From Gordonia mangrovi (GTDB lineage: Bacteria; Actinomycetota; Actinomycetes; Mycobacteriales; Mycobacteriaceae), in contig NZ_CP102850.1 in the NCBI RefSeq assembly GCF_024734075.1, positions 3,348,001-3,412,000 on the forward strand: a DNA stretch of 64,000 nt, in the 5' to 3' direction. The notes beneath the pieces are model-generated. The model had not been told where the DNA came from. It ran no database searches and saw nothing but the letters and a program-made list of their open reading frames with translations. Below are positions 27,016-35,197 of the stretch, in pieces. Within the stretch, counting starts at the first letter, position 1; each line of letters starts with the position of its first letter. Both the position numbers and the translations under genes were made by a program.

Positions 27016-27678
27016 CTATTGAATCCGATCCTTCAGCAACAACCGCACCGTCAGTTCGAGGCGGTTGGTGACGTCGGTGGCCGACGCGCGTCGGGTCAGC
27101 CACTGCACCAGGTTCGACATCCACACATCCGAGATCACGCGTGCGATCGCGAGATCCTCTTCGCCCGGCTCACCCTCGTCGACCATGGCGCCCGCGAGTA
27201 GCCGGTCGATGATCCCGGCAACCTGGTCCACCTCGGCCGTCGCCGACGCATCGGCGAACATGAACGCCCGCGTCATGGCCTCGGTGAGCAACGGATCGCG
27301 CTGCATCGCATAGGTGATCATGTCCAGCACATGGCGCAGTCGCTCGATTGCGTTGTCGCCGCGCAGCTGTGAACGATCCACCCGCGACTCGACTCGCTCG
27401 AACTCGCGCGCGAGGGCGGTGACCAGCAGATGCACCTTGGACGGGAAGTATCGGTAGAGCGTGCCCACGGCGACGTCGGCCTTGTCGGCGACGGTGCGCA
27501 TCTGGACCGCGTCGTAGCCACCTTTGGATGCCAACGCCAGCGTCGCATCCAGGATGCGACGGCGTCGTTCGCGTTGCGCCGCCGAACCGGTCTCGGTCCC
27601 GCTCGGCGCTGAACCAGCGGCTGGCGCGGTCGGGGCCGCGGGTTCGACGGGCGCCTTGGCCGCTGCAGATCGTGCCAT
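27016..27678 (-). CDS. kstR: KstR, TetR-family repressor of cholesterol catabolism
   Basis: This is a 220-residue TetR regulator whose core is very close to mycobacterial KstR: EAQRERR-type lead-in, RILDATLALASKGGYDAVQM, VADKADVAVGTLYRYFPSK, LLTEAMTRAFMFADAS and the C-terminal SNLVQWLTRRASATDV. KstR represses sterol uptake and degradation genes until it binds a 3-oxo-sterol-CoA inducer. ATG 27678 begins the alanine-rich N-terminus, about 20 residues longer than the mycobacterial protein. It is divergent from fadE34 with one perfect KstR box between them, so it is probably autoregulated. The kstR/fadE34 pairing matches Mycobacterium tuberculosis Rv3574/Rv3573c. Confidence 0.95.
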   Translation of the reverse strand: MARSAAAKAPVEPAAPTAPAAGSAPSGTETGSAAQRERRRRILDATLALASKGGYDAVQMRTVADKADVAVGTLYRYFPSKVHLLVTALAREFERVESRVDRSQLRGDNAIERLRHVLDMITYAMQRDPLLTEAMTRAFMFADASATAEVDQVAGIIDRLLAGAMVDEGEPGEEDLAIARVISDVWMSNLVQWLTRRASATDVTNRLELTVRLLLKDRIQ

Positions 27679-27747
27679 GTGCTCGAAGACATCCTCACGT
27701 GGTCGGTTCGAACGGTGCCTACCGGATGGCAAACACCCATGGCATAT

Positions 27748-27761
27748 TAGAACAGGTTCTA
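27748..27761. promoter_or_regulatory. KstR operator between kstR and fadE34
   Basis: TAGAACAGGTTCTA fits the published KstR consensus TnnAACnnGTTnnA at every fixed position and is palindromic except for the central two bases. It lies 70 bp before kstR and 36 bp before fadE34 and can control both. Confidence 0.9.
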
Positions 27762-27796
27762 TTTGCCCGTCACAACCTGACATACAGAGGATTCAC

Positions 27797-29977
27797 GTGA
27801 CAATCGCCACGTCAAGCGAACAGATCGCCGTTTGTGACGCGATCGCGACCTGGGCGCGTAGCGTCTCGACCACCGAGCTGGTCCGCGCCGACATCGACAA
27901 GCCTGCCGACCAGTGGATCGGTCTGTTGGCGCAGCTCGCCGAGTTCGGTGTCTTCGCGGGTGCCCTGCCCGAGCACTCCGGCGGCTTGGGTGCGACCTTC
28001 ATCGATGTCGCCGCCATGATCGAGCAGTGCGGTATCAGCCTGGTGCCGGGTCCCATCGGTCCGATGGTCGCCGCCGCGCTCGGGCTCTCGCGGTCCGACG
28101 ATGCGCGAGCCGGTGACCTGCTCGCGCGGGTCGCCTCCGGGGAGGTGGCCGTGGTCGCTCCGGCAGCTGCGTACGCCGGGATCACGGCAAATCCTCCGGA
28201 CGACGGCGCGCTTGACGTGGGCCTGGTGCCCGGGCACGTCGACGGCTGCGCGGTGCTTCTTCCGTTCGACGACGGAGGCGACGGGATCTCCTGGCGACTC
28301 CTGCCCCCGGGCGTGGGCGCCACCACAGCCGAGGCGCAGGGCGTCATCAGCGGCATCGAGTCGGTGTCGTGCGTGCAGGTCACCGGTGTGCAGAGCGCGG
28401 ATCTCATCGACCTGCCGGATGCCGATCTGATCACCGCGAGTCTGTCGGCCGCGACCGCCGCCTACCTGAGCGGCATCGCTCGGTGGTCGCTGGACACCGC
28501 CGTCGACTACGCCAGGGTGCGTACCCAGTTCGGTGCACCCATCGGTTCGTTTCAGGCGATCAAACACATCTGCGCCGACATGCTGTGCCGCAGCGAGGAG
28601 CTCACCGCGGTCGCGTGGGATCTGGCGCGCGCGGTGGACGAACGTCTCGCGGCCGACGACGAGGAGGTCGTTGCGCAGCTCGCCGTCAGCAGGTGCGCGG
28701 CCGATATCGTGGCGGCCGAGGCCGCCACGGCCAATGCCAAGGACTGCGTGCAGATCCTCGGTGGCATCGGCTTCACCTACGAACACGACGCTCACCTCTA
28801 TCTGCGTGCCGCGCTGACCTCCCGCGCCGCACTGGGCCAGGGTGTGTCATCGGCTCGGGAACTCGCCCGGCTCGGCATGGCGGGGCATCGAAGGAACTTT
28901 CGGATCGATCTGTCCGCGGTCGAGGACCGGCGCGCGGAGGTCCGGGCGACAGCGGCCGACATCGCCGCCCTCGATCCGTCGCGGCGTCGGGCGCGCCTGG
29001 CCGACTCCGGCTATTTGATGCCGCATTGGCCGGCGCCCTACGGGTTGGGTGCCGGCGCGGCACTGCAACTGCTCATCGACGACGAGTTCGACCGCGCGCG
29101 GATCGAACGGCCCGACCTGGTGATCGGTGCCTGGGCGATCCCGACGATCCTCGAACACGGCACCGACGACCAACGGCAACGCTTCGTGTCGCCGACACTG
29201 ACCGGGGACATCGTGTGGTGTCAGCTGTTCAGCGAACCCGAGGCGGGCTCCGACCTCGCGGCGTTGCGTACCAAAGCCACCCGCGCCGAAGGTGGTTGGC
29301 GGCTGCAGGGGCAGAAGATCTGGACCTCCCAGGCACACAACGCATCCTGGGGGGTGTGCCTGGCGCGCACCGACGCCGACGCCGCGAAACACAAGGGCAT
29401 CACCTACTTCCTGATCGACATGAACACCCCCGGCATCGACATCCGGCCGCTGCGCGAACTCACCGGCCGCGCGAACTTCAACGAGGTGTTCCTCGACGAC
29501 GTGTTCGTCCCGGACGACTGCGTCGTCGGTCCGGTCAACGGCGGCTGGCGACTGGCCCGCACGACCCTGGCCAACGAACGGGTGGCGATGGGCGGTTCGG
29601 GCCTGGGCAAAGAGATGGATTCCCTGCTGCGTCAGGTCGAGGCGATGACCCGCGAGCTGACACCCGACGAATTGGCCGGTCTCGGACGGCTGGTGGCCGA
29701 AGCCCACACTGGTCGTGTCATCGACGCCCGTGCGGTCACCCGGCGCCTGGCGGGCCACGACCCGGGGGCGTTGTCGAGCGTGCGCAAACTCATCGGCGTC
29801 CGGCATCGTCAGGCGGTGCCGGAATTCGCCTTCGATCTGCTCGGCGTCGACGGGGTGGCCGCCTCCGACGCCTCGGACGCATTGCTGCAGAACCGGTGCC
29901 TGTCCATCGCCGGGGGCACCACCCAGATTTTGCGGACGGCGGCCGCGGAACGGATTCTCGGCCTGCCCCGCGGCTGA
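27797..29977 (+). CDS. fadE34: FadE34-type two-domain acyl-CoA dehydrogenase (ChsE3)
   Basis: This is a 726-residue fusion of two acyl-CoA dehydrogenase units. The N-terminal half, to about residue 360, ends with QILGGIGFTYEHDAHLYLR. The C-terminal half contains FSEPEAGSDLAALR, KIWTSQAHNASW and the terminal SIAGGTTQILRTAAAERILG. In mycobacteria FadE34 (ChsE3) desaturates the C24 steroid acyl-CoA during side-chain beta-oxidation. The fused form mimics the alpha2beta2 enzymes made by separate FadE pairs. The GTG start follows AGAGGA. It is transcribed away from kstR through the KstR box. Confidence 0.92.
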   Translation: MTIATSSEQIAVCDAIATWARSVSTTELVRADIDKPADQWIGLLAQLAEFGVFAGALPEHSGGLGATFIDVAAMIEQCGISLVPGPIGPMVAAALGLSRSDDARAGDLLARVASGEVAVVAPAAAYAGITANPPDDGALDVGLVPGHVDGCAVLLPFDDGGDGISWRLLPPGVGATTAEAQGVISGIESVSCVQVTGVQSADLIDLPDADLITASLSAATAAYLSGIARWSLDTAVDYARVRTQFGAPIGSFQAIKHICADMLCRSEELTAVAWDLARAVDERLAADDEEVVAQLAVSRCAADIVAAEAATANAKDCVQILGGIGFTYEHDAHLYLRAALTSRAALGQGVSSARELARLGMAGHRRNFRIDLSAVEDRRAEVRATAADIAALDPSRRRARLADSGYLMPHWPAPYGLGAGAALQLLIDDEFDRARIERPDLVIGAWAIPTILEHGTDDQRQRFVSPTLTGDIVWCQLFSEPEAGSDLAALRTKATRAEGGWRLQGQKIWTSQAHNASWGVCLARTDADAAKHKGITYFLIDMNTPGIDIRPLRELTGRANFNEVFLDDVFVPDDCVVGPVNGGWRLARTTLANERVAMGGSGLGKEMDSLLRQVEAMTRELTPDELAGLGRLVAEAHTGRVIDARAVTRRLAGHDPGALSSVRKLIGVRHRQAVPEFAFDLLGVDGVAASDASDALLQNRCLSIAGGTTQILRTAAAERILGLPRG

Positions 29978-30059
29978 CCTTCCGACGGCGCATCGAACCG
30001 CGAGGAATCTGCAGTTGAGGGGCCATTACTCCCACACCGGACACGCCATCTGATACAAC

Positions 30060-30073
30060 TAGAACAAGTTCTA
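30060..30073. promoter_or_regulatory. KstR operator before fadE28
   Basis: TAGAACAAGTTCTA is a perfect match to TnnAACnnGTTnnA. It lies 23 bp upstream of the fadE28 start and just before its AAGGAGG, so it would overlap the promoter or transcription start of the side-chain operon. Confidence 0.9.
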
Positions 30074-30096
30074 ATTTGTGGCAAGGAGGCACCGGG

Positions 30097-31209
30097 GTGG
30101 ACTTCGCCCTCGACGACACGGCGGTGGCGGTTCGCGATGCCGCCGCAGAGGTATTCGCGCGGCATGAACCGGACTGGGAGACCATGTTCGGTCGGCGTGA
30201 CTCGGAGGCAGTGGTTCCGGGCGGGTTCGACGACGCCCTCTGGCGGTCTGTCGTCGACGCCGGGCTGACCGCGTTGCCGTTGCCCGCCGACCTCGGCGGC
30301 GACGACGTCTCGGTGATCGACCTGTTGCCGTTGCTACGACGCATGGGGGAGTCGGCGGCGGTGACCCCGGCGGTGGGTTCGCTGGTGTCAGCTTTTGCGA
30401 TCCATGGCGCCGACCCGTCGGTCCGCGAAAGATGGGGGCAGACGCTCACCGACGACGCGTGGCACGCCGTCGCCGTCGGTGAACTCGGCGATGCACTCAC
30501 CGAGACACCCCGCACCACCGTGCGCGACGGCCGGCTCACCGGCACCAAGACGGGAGTCCTGCATGCGGAGGGATCGTCGGCGCTGCTGGTGACGACCGAC
30601 GACGGCGCGGTGCTGGTGGCCTCCGACGCGGACGGGGTGAGCAAGACGCGCACACCGACCTCGAGCGGGTGGGGTGAGTTCACCGTGCGGTTCGACGGTG
30701 TCGCTGTGAGCGCGACCGACGTCGTCGCCGCCGACGCGCACACGGTTCGGGACCGCTACCGTCTGGCGCTGGCGACCTATGCGCAAGGCCTCGTGGCGGG
30801 CGCGGCTCGACTCACCGCCGACCACGTCACGCATCGTGAGCAGTTCGGCAAGCCGATCGCGATGTTCCAGGCCGTGGGCCAGCAACTCGCCGACGTCTAC
30901 GTGGTTGCCCGATCGCTGGACCTGTCGACCACCGCGGCCGCCTGGCGGATGAGCGAAGGACTCGACGCCACCCAAGATCTCGGTATCGCCGCCTACTGGG
31001 TGGCCGCCGAGATCCCGGCAACGCTGCGGATCATGACCCACTTGCACGGCGGCATCGGCGTGGACGTGACCTATCCGTTGCACCGGTACTTCTCGATCGC
31101 CAAGGACCTCGCCCGGCTGGTCGGCGGGCCCGACGCCCGTCTCGACGAGATCGCCGACGATTCCGACGCCCGTCTCGACCCGAAAGGGCAGGCAGCAGAT
31201 GTTCATTGA
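30097..31209 (+). CDS. fadE28: FadE28 (ChsE1), acyl-CoA dehydrogenase subunit
   Basis: This is a 370-residue acyl-CoA dehydrogenase homologue. Typical elements are HREQFGKPIAMFQAVGQQLAD and LHGGIGVDVTYPLHRYF near the C-terminus. In the cholesterol pathway FadE28 and FadE29 form an alpha2beta2 heterotetramer (ChsE1-ChsE2). It desaturates the three-carbon side chain, 3-oxo-4-pregnene-20-carboxyl-CoA. The GTG start at 30097 lies 7 bp after AAGGAGG. The gene overlaps fadE29 by 11 bp, fitting a 1:1 complex. Confidence 0.92.
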   Translation: MDFALDDTAVAVRDAAAEVFARHEPDWETMFGRRDSEAVVPGGFDDALWRSVVDAGLTALPLPADLGGDDVSVIDLLPLLRRMGESAAVTPAVGSLVSAFAIHGADPSVRERWGQTLTDDAWHAVAVGELGDALTETPRTTVRDGRLTGTKTGVLHAEGSSALLVTTDDGAVLVASDADGVSKTRTPTSSGWGEFTVRFDGVAVSATDVVAADAHTVRDRYRLALATYAQGLVAGAARLTADHVTHREQFGKPIAMFQAVGQQLADVYVVARSLDLSTTAAAWRMSEGLDATQDLGIAAYWVAAEIPATLRIMTHLHGGIGVDVTYPLHRYFSIAKDLARLVGGPDARLDEIADDSDARLDPKGQAADVH

Positions 31210-32362
31210 TCTCACCCCCGAACAGAAGGCGCTGCGGGCTGAGCTACGCGAATACTTCGCGAATCTTGTGAGCGCCGAGGACGCGCGGGTGATGCTCACC
31301 GAACGCCACGGCGAGACATACCGCAAGGTGATCCGGCAGATGGGCAAGGACGGGTGGCTCGGTGTCGGGTGGCCGAAAGAATACGGCGGCAAAGGTTTCG
31401 GTCAGATCGAGCAGCAGATCTTCACCAATGAGGCGGTCCGCGCCGACGTCCCGTTGCCCTCGGTGACCTTGCAGACCGTCGGTCCCACGTTGCAGGAGCA
31501 CGGTACCGACGAACTCAGGCGACAGTTCCTGCCCGACATCCTCGCCGGCGAGGTGCATTTCGCGATCGGGTACACCGAACCCGAGGCGGGCACCGACCTG
31601 GCCTCGCTGACCACGAGCGCCGTCCTCGACGGTGATCACTATGTGGTGAACGGGCAGAAGATCTTCACCACCGGCGGTCATGACGCCGACTACATCTGGC
31701 TCGCCGTCCGCACCGACAAGGACGCACCGAAGCACAAGGGCATCTCGATCCTCATTGTTGACACCCGCGATCCAGGTTTCAGCTGGACCCCGATCATCAC
31801 CGCCGACGGCGCCCACCACGTGAACGCCACCTACTACAACGACGTGCAAGTGCCGGTGTCGATGCGCGTCGGCAATGAGGGTGATGGGTGGAAGCTGATC
31901 ACCACCCAGCTCAATCACGAACGGGTGATGCTCGGTCCCGCGGGCCGGATCGATGGACTTGCCGCGCGGGTTCGCGCCTGGGCCCAGCAGTCCGGCGCCG
32001 ACGGCACCGTCATCGCCAAGCACCCCGACGTCCGGCGCGCGCTGGCCGAGATCGACGCCTACACCCGCATCAACGAACTCCTCAACTGGCAGGTCGCCTC
32101 CACCGGGGAGGCGATCTCCATGGCCGACGCCGCCGCCACCAAGGTGTTCGCCACCGAGCGGCTGCAACACGTCTGCCGTCTGATCAATGACATCGTCGGG
32201 CGCTACGGCGATTTCACCGATCCCCAGACCGCGGCCCTGGTGGACTGGCTCGACGTGCAGCAGAAGCGCAACGTCGTCATCACCTTCGGCGGCGGCGTCA
32301 ACGAGGTGATGCGCGACATGATCGCCACCGCGGGGCTGGGATTGCCGAGGGCAAAGCGATGA
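31199..32362 (+). CDS. fadE29: FadE29 (ChsE2), acyl-CoA dehydrogenase subunit
   Basis: This is a 387-residue acyl-CoA dehydrogenase with WLGVGWPKEYGGKGF, the FAD segment GYTEPEAGTDLASL, KIFTTGGHDADYIW and HVNATYYNDVQVP. It is the partner of FadE28 in the heterotetramer that introduces the double bond into the last side-chain fragment of cholesterol. It overlaps fadE28. A 208-bp gap filled by an inverted intergenic repeat separates it from chsH2, whereas these genes are close together in mycobacteria. Confidence 0.93.
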   Translation: MFIDLTPEQKALRAELREYFANLVSAEDARVMLTERHGETYRKVIRQMGKDGWLGVGWPKEYGGKGFGQIEQQIFTNEAVRADVPLPSVTLQTVGPTLQEHGTDELRRQFLPDILAGEVHFAIGYTEPEAGTDLASLTTSAVLDGDHYVVNGQKIFTTGGHDADYIWLAVRTDKDAPKHKGISILIVDTRDPGFSWTPIITADGAHHVNATYYNDVQVPVSMRVGNEGDGWKLITTQLNHERVMLGPAGRIDGLAARVRAWAQQSGADGTVIAKHPDVRRALAEIDAYTRINELLNWQVASTGEAISMADAAATKVFATERLQHVCRLINDIVGRYGDFTDPQTAALVDWLDVQQKRNVVITFGGGVNEVMRDMIATAGLGLPRAKR

Positions 32363-32380
32363 GGGCGCGGGTGTCACGAG

Positions 32381-32538
32381 GTCTCGATACGCCTCCTCGC
32401 TGCCGCTCGTCGGCTACTCGACCGGCGGGGAAGGCGGGTGCTGCCCTCTGGTGGTCGGTGGCTCGACCGGTGGAGACGGGTGCTGCCCTCTGGTGGTCGA
32501 GTAGCTGCGAGCCGCTAGGCGAGCGGCGTATCGAGATC
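32381..32538. repeat. Dispersed repeat, copy 2: inverted pair inside the side-chain operon
   Basis: The left arm begins TCTCGATACGCC (32382-32393). The right arm ends with its complement, GGCGTATCGAGA (32526-32537), with CTACTCGACC and GGTCGAGTAG as inner arms. Between them lies a 23-bp unit, beginning CGGGTGCTGCCC, present twice without change (32435-32457 and 32477-32499). The element separates fadE29 from chsH2. It could form a long RNA hairpin that tunes expression of the distal operon genes. Confidence 0.75.
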
Positions 32539-32570
32539 ACCCCCGCCGACCTCCGATTGCGAGCCCCGCG

Positions 32571-33581
32571 ATGAGCACACCTACCGACATCCTCTCCGCG
32601 GCTGAGGCCATCAAGGCCGATGGCCCGAGTGCACCGGTCACCGGCCGAGACCCGATCAACCAACCGATGATCCACAATTGGGTGGAGGCGATGGGGGACA
32701 CCAACCCCATCTACGTCGACGATGACGCCGCCCGCGCGGCGGGCCACCCGGGCGTCGTCGCGCCGCCGGCGATGGCGCAGGTGTGGACGATGCGCGGCCT
32801 GCACGGTCAGCGATCCGCCGACGACCCGCTCGGGCGCGCAACCGAACTCTTCGACCAGGCCGGGTACACCTCGGTGGTCGCCACCAACTGCGACACCGTC
32901 TATCACCGCTACACCCGGCCCGGCGAGCAGGTCAGCATCTCCTCGGAACTCACGGACGTGGTCGGCCCCAAGAACACCGCCCTCGGCGAAGGCTGGTTCT
33001 TCACCACCCGCAACGTGTGGTCGGTCGGTGCCGAGGTGGTTGCCGAGATGTCCTTCCGCATCCTGAAGTTCCGGCCGTCGGCGAAAACCCAACCGGAAGA
33101 ACCGGAGGCACCGCAGATACCGGATGATCTCGATCCGACCCGGATGCTCAAGCCGAGCGCGTCACGCGACACCGCGTTCTTCTGGGGCGGTGTCGCAGCC
33201 CACGAACTGCGCATCCAGCAGCTCGACGACGGCACGTTGCGGCACCCGCCGATTCCGGCCACGTGGAAACCGCGCCAGGCAGACGGAACCGTACCCACCA
33301 CCGACTACCTCGTCGCCTCCGGCCGGGGCACGGTGTTCAGCTACGTGGTGCACCACGCCCCGAAGGTGCCCGGACGGCAGTTGCCGTTCGTGGTGGCGCT
33401 GGTGGAACTCGACGAAGGCGTCCGGATGTTGGGCGAGCTCCGTGGCGTCGATCCGGCCGCGGTCACGATCGGGATGCCGGTGGAAGTCACGTTCCTGGAC
33501 TTCCCGGCCGACACCGAGACGGGAACCGACCCATGGACCCTGTATGCCTGGACCCCTGCGACAACGAAAGGACAGCAGTGA
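32571..33581 (+). CDS. chsH2: ChsH2, MaoC-like hydratase subunit with DUF35 domain
   Basis: This is a 336-residue two-domain protein. Residues about 20-170 form a MaoC/hot-dog hydratase domain (DTNPIYVDDDAAR, PPAMAQVWTMRG). Residues about 200-330 form a DUF35 OB-fold domain (FFWGGVAAHELRIQQ, GTLRHPPIPATW) without the zinc-binding cysteine pairs found in many DUF35 proteins. With ChsH1 it hydrates the side-chain enoyl-CoA in cholesterol degradation. Its DUF35 domain binds Ltp2 and is required for the aldol cleavage. It overlaps chsH1 by 4 bp. Confidence 0.93.
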   Translation: MSTPTDILSAAEAIKADGPSAPVTGRDPINQPMIHNWVEAMGDTNPIYVDDDAARAAGHPGVVAPPAMAQVWTMRGLHGQRSADDPLGRATELFDQAGYTSVVATNCDTVYHRYTRPGEQVSISSELTDVVGPKNTALGEGWFFTTRNVWSVGAEVVAEMSFRILKFRPSAKTQPEEPEAPQIPDDLDPTRMLKPSASRDTAFFWGGVAAHELRIQQLDDGTLRHPPIPATWKPRQADGTVPTTDYLVASGRGTVFSYVVHHAPKVPGRQLPFVVALVELDEGVRMLGELRGVDPAAVTIGMPVEVTFLDFPADTETGTDPWTLYAWTPATTKGQQ

Positions 33582-33994
33582 CCAGCCTCGCCCCGCAACC
33601 GGTCCGGGTCGCGGACACTCTGCCGCCGCTGACCATCGACGCATCGCCGACCTTCGTCGTGTCCACGGCGCTGGCCACCCGCGACTTCCAGGACGTGCAC
33701 CACGACCGGGACCTGGCACAGGCCAAAGGGTCCCAGGACATTTTCGTCAACATCCTCACCGACACCGGGCTGGTGGAGCGGTTCGTCACCGACTGGGCCG
33801 GACCGGCGGCGCGGATTCGATCGATCAACCTAAAACTCGGTGTGCCGTGGTACGCCTACGACTCGGTGACGTTCACCGGCGAGGTCACCGACATCGCCGA
33901 CGATGACACCATCACCGTGGCAGTCACCGGTACCAATTCGCTGGGCAAACATGTGATCTCGACGGTCACGCTGACCATCGACGGAGATGCGTGA
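33578..33994 (+). CDS. chsH1: ChsH1, MaoC-like hydratase subunit
   Basis: This is a 138-residue single hot-dog protein carrying the catalytic ATRDFQDVHHDRDLAQA motif near residue 35 and SINLKLGVPWYAYDSV. It pairs with ChsH2 in an alpha2beta2 hydratase acting on 3-oxo-4,17-pregnadiene-20-carboxyl-CoA. The GTG start sits in the GTGA overlap with chsH2 and the stop overlaps the ltp2 start, so three proteins of one reaction sequence are translationally coupled. Confidence 0.93.
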   Translation: MTSLAPQPVRVADTLPPLTIDASPTFVVSTALATRDFQDVHHDRDLAQAKGSQDIFVNILTDTGLVERFVTDWAGPAARIRSINLKLGVPWYAYDSVTFTGEVTDIADDDTITVAVTGTNSLGKHVISTVTLTIDGDA

Positions 33995-35172
33995 TGGGCA
34001 CCTTGTCCGGAGAAGCAGCCATCGCCGGGATCGGCGCCACCGAGTTCTCCAAGAACTCCGGACGCAGCGAACTGCGACTGGCGGCCGAAGCGGTCCAGTC
34101 CGCGATCGCCGATGCCGGCCTGACGCCGGCCGATGTCGACGGCCTGGTGTCGTTCACGATGGACACCAATGCCGAGATCGCCGTCGCCCGGTCGGTCGGC
34201 ATCAGGGAGATGACGTACTTCTCGCGCATCCACTATGGCGGCGGTGCCGCCTGCGCGACGGTGCAGCAGGCGGCGATGGCGGTGGCCACCGGCGTCGCCG
34301 ACGTCGTCGTCGCCTACCGTGCGTTCAACGAACGATCCGGCCTGCGGTTCGGCCAGGTCAACAGCGCCGTGGCCAATCAGGAGAACTCGTCGGGCACCGA
34401 CAACGCGTTCTCCTACCCGCACGGCCTGTCCACCCCGGCCGCCTTCGTCGCGATGGTCGCGCAACGCTACATGTACGAATACGGCGCCACCAGTGCGGAC
34501 TTCGGCCGGATCGCGGTGGTGGACCGCAAGCACGCCGCAGTGAACCCGAACGCATTCTTCCACGGCACACCGATCACCCTGGAGGATCACCAACAGTCGC
34601 GCTACATCGCCGAACCACTCCATCTGCTCGACTGCTGCCAGGAATCCGATGGTGGTGTCGCCATCGTGGTGGTGTCCGCGGAGCGGGCCAAGGACCTGCC
34701 GCACACCCCGGCGGTGATCTCGGCCGCAGCCGCCGGCAGCGCCGACGACCAATTCATCATGTCGAGCTACTACCGCGACGAACTCGCCGGGCTGCCCGAG
34801 ATGGGATTGGTGGGACGCCAGCTGTGGAAGCAGTCCGGCCTCGGGCCATCCGACATGGATCTCGCCATCCTCTACGACCACTTCACGCCGTACACACTCA
34901 TGCAACTCGAAGAACTCGGGTTCTGTGCGCGAGGTGAGGCGAAAGACCTGGTGCGGCAACCGGGTGCGCTCGAAGTCGGCGGGCAGCTTCCGCTGAACAC
35001 CCACGGCGGTCAACTCGGTGAGGCGTATATCCACGGCATGAACGGCATCGCCGAAGCCGTCCGGCAACTGCGCGGGACGTCGGTCAACCAGGTCGACGAT
35101 GCGGCCGGTGTCGTGGTCACCGCCGGCACCGGTGTGCCCACCAGCGGTCTTGTCCTCACCCGTTCCAGTTAG
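33994..35172 (+). CDS. ltp2: Ltp2, steroid side-chain retro-aldolase (thiolase fold)
   Basis: This is a 392-residue thiolase-superfamily protein of the lipid-transfer-protein type: AAIAGIGATEFSKNSG, HYGGGAACATVQQAAM, CQESDGGVAIVV, YDHFTPYTLMQLEELGF and the C-terminal NTHGGQLGEAYIHGMNG. Ltp2 cleaves the 17-hydroxy side-chain CoA thioester into androstenedione and propionyl-CoA with help from the ChsH2 DUF35 domain. A GTG one codon upstream (33991) is an alternative start. Last gene of the coupled chsE1-chsE2-chsH2-chsH1-ltp2 series. Confidence 0.93.
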   Translation: MGTLSGEAAIAGIGATEFSKNSGRSELRLAAEAVQSAIADAGLTPADVDGLVSFTMDTNAEIAVARSVGIREMTYFSRIHYGGGAACATVQQAAMAVATGVADVVVAYRAFNERSGLRFGQVNSAVANQENSSGTDNAFSYPHGLSTPAAFVAMVAQRYMYEYGATSADFGRIAVVDRKHAAVNPNAFFHGTPITLEDHQQSRYIAEPLHLLDCCQESDGGVAIVVVSAERAKDLPHTPAVISAAAAGSADDQFIMSSYYRDELAGLPEMGLVGRQLWKQSGLGPSDMDLAILYDHFTPYTLMQLEELGFCARGEAKDLVRQPGALEVGGQLPLNTHGGQLGEAYIHGMNGIAEAVRQLRGTSVNQVDDAAGVVVTAGTGVPTSGLVLTRSS

Positions 35173-35197
35173 ATCCGGCGCTCACCAAGGAGAAATG

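Noticed and set aside
28369..30018. A 549-residue plus-strand frame
   Set aside because: It is the shifted frame of fadE34, rich in Arg/Gly/Pro, with no recognisable domain; fadE34 is unambiguous in the other frame.
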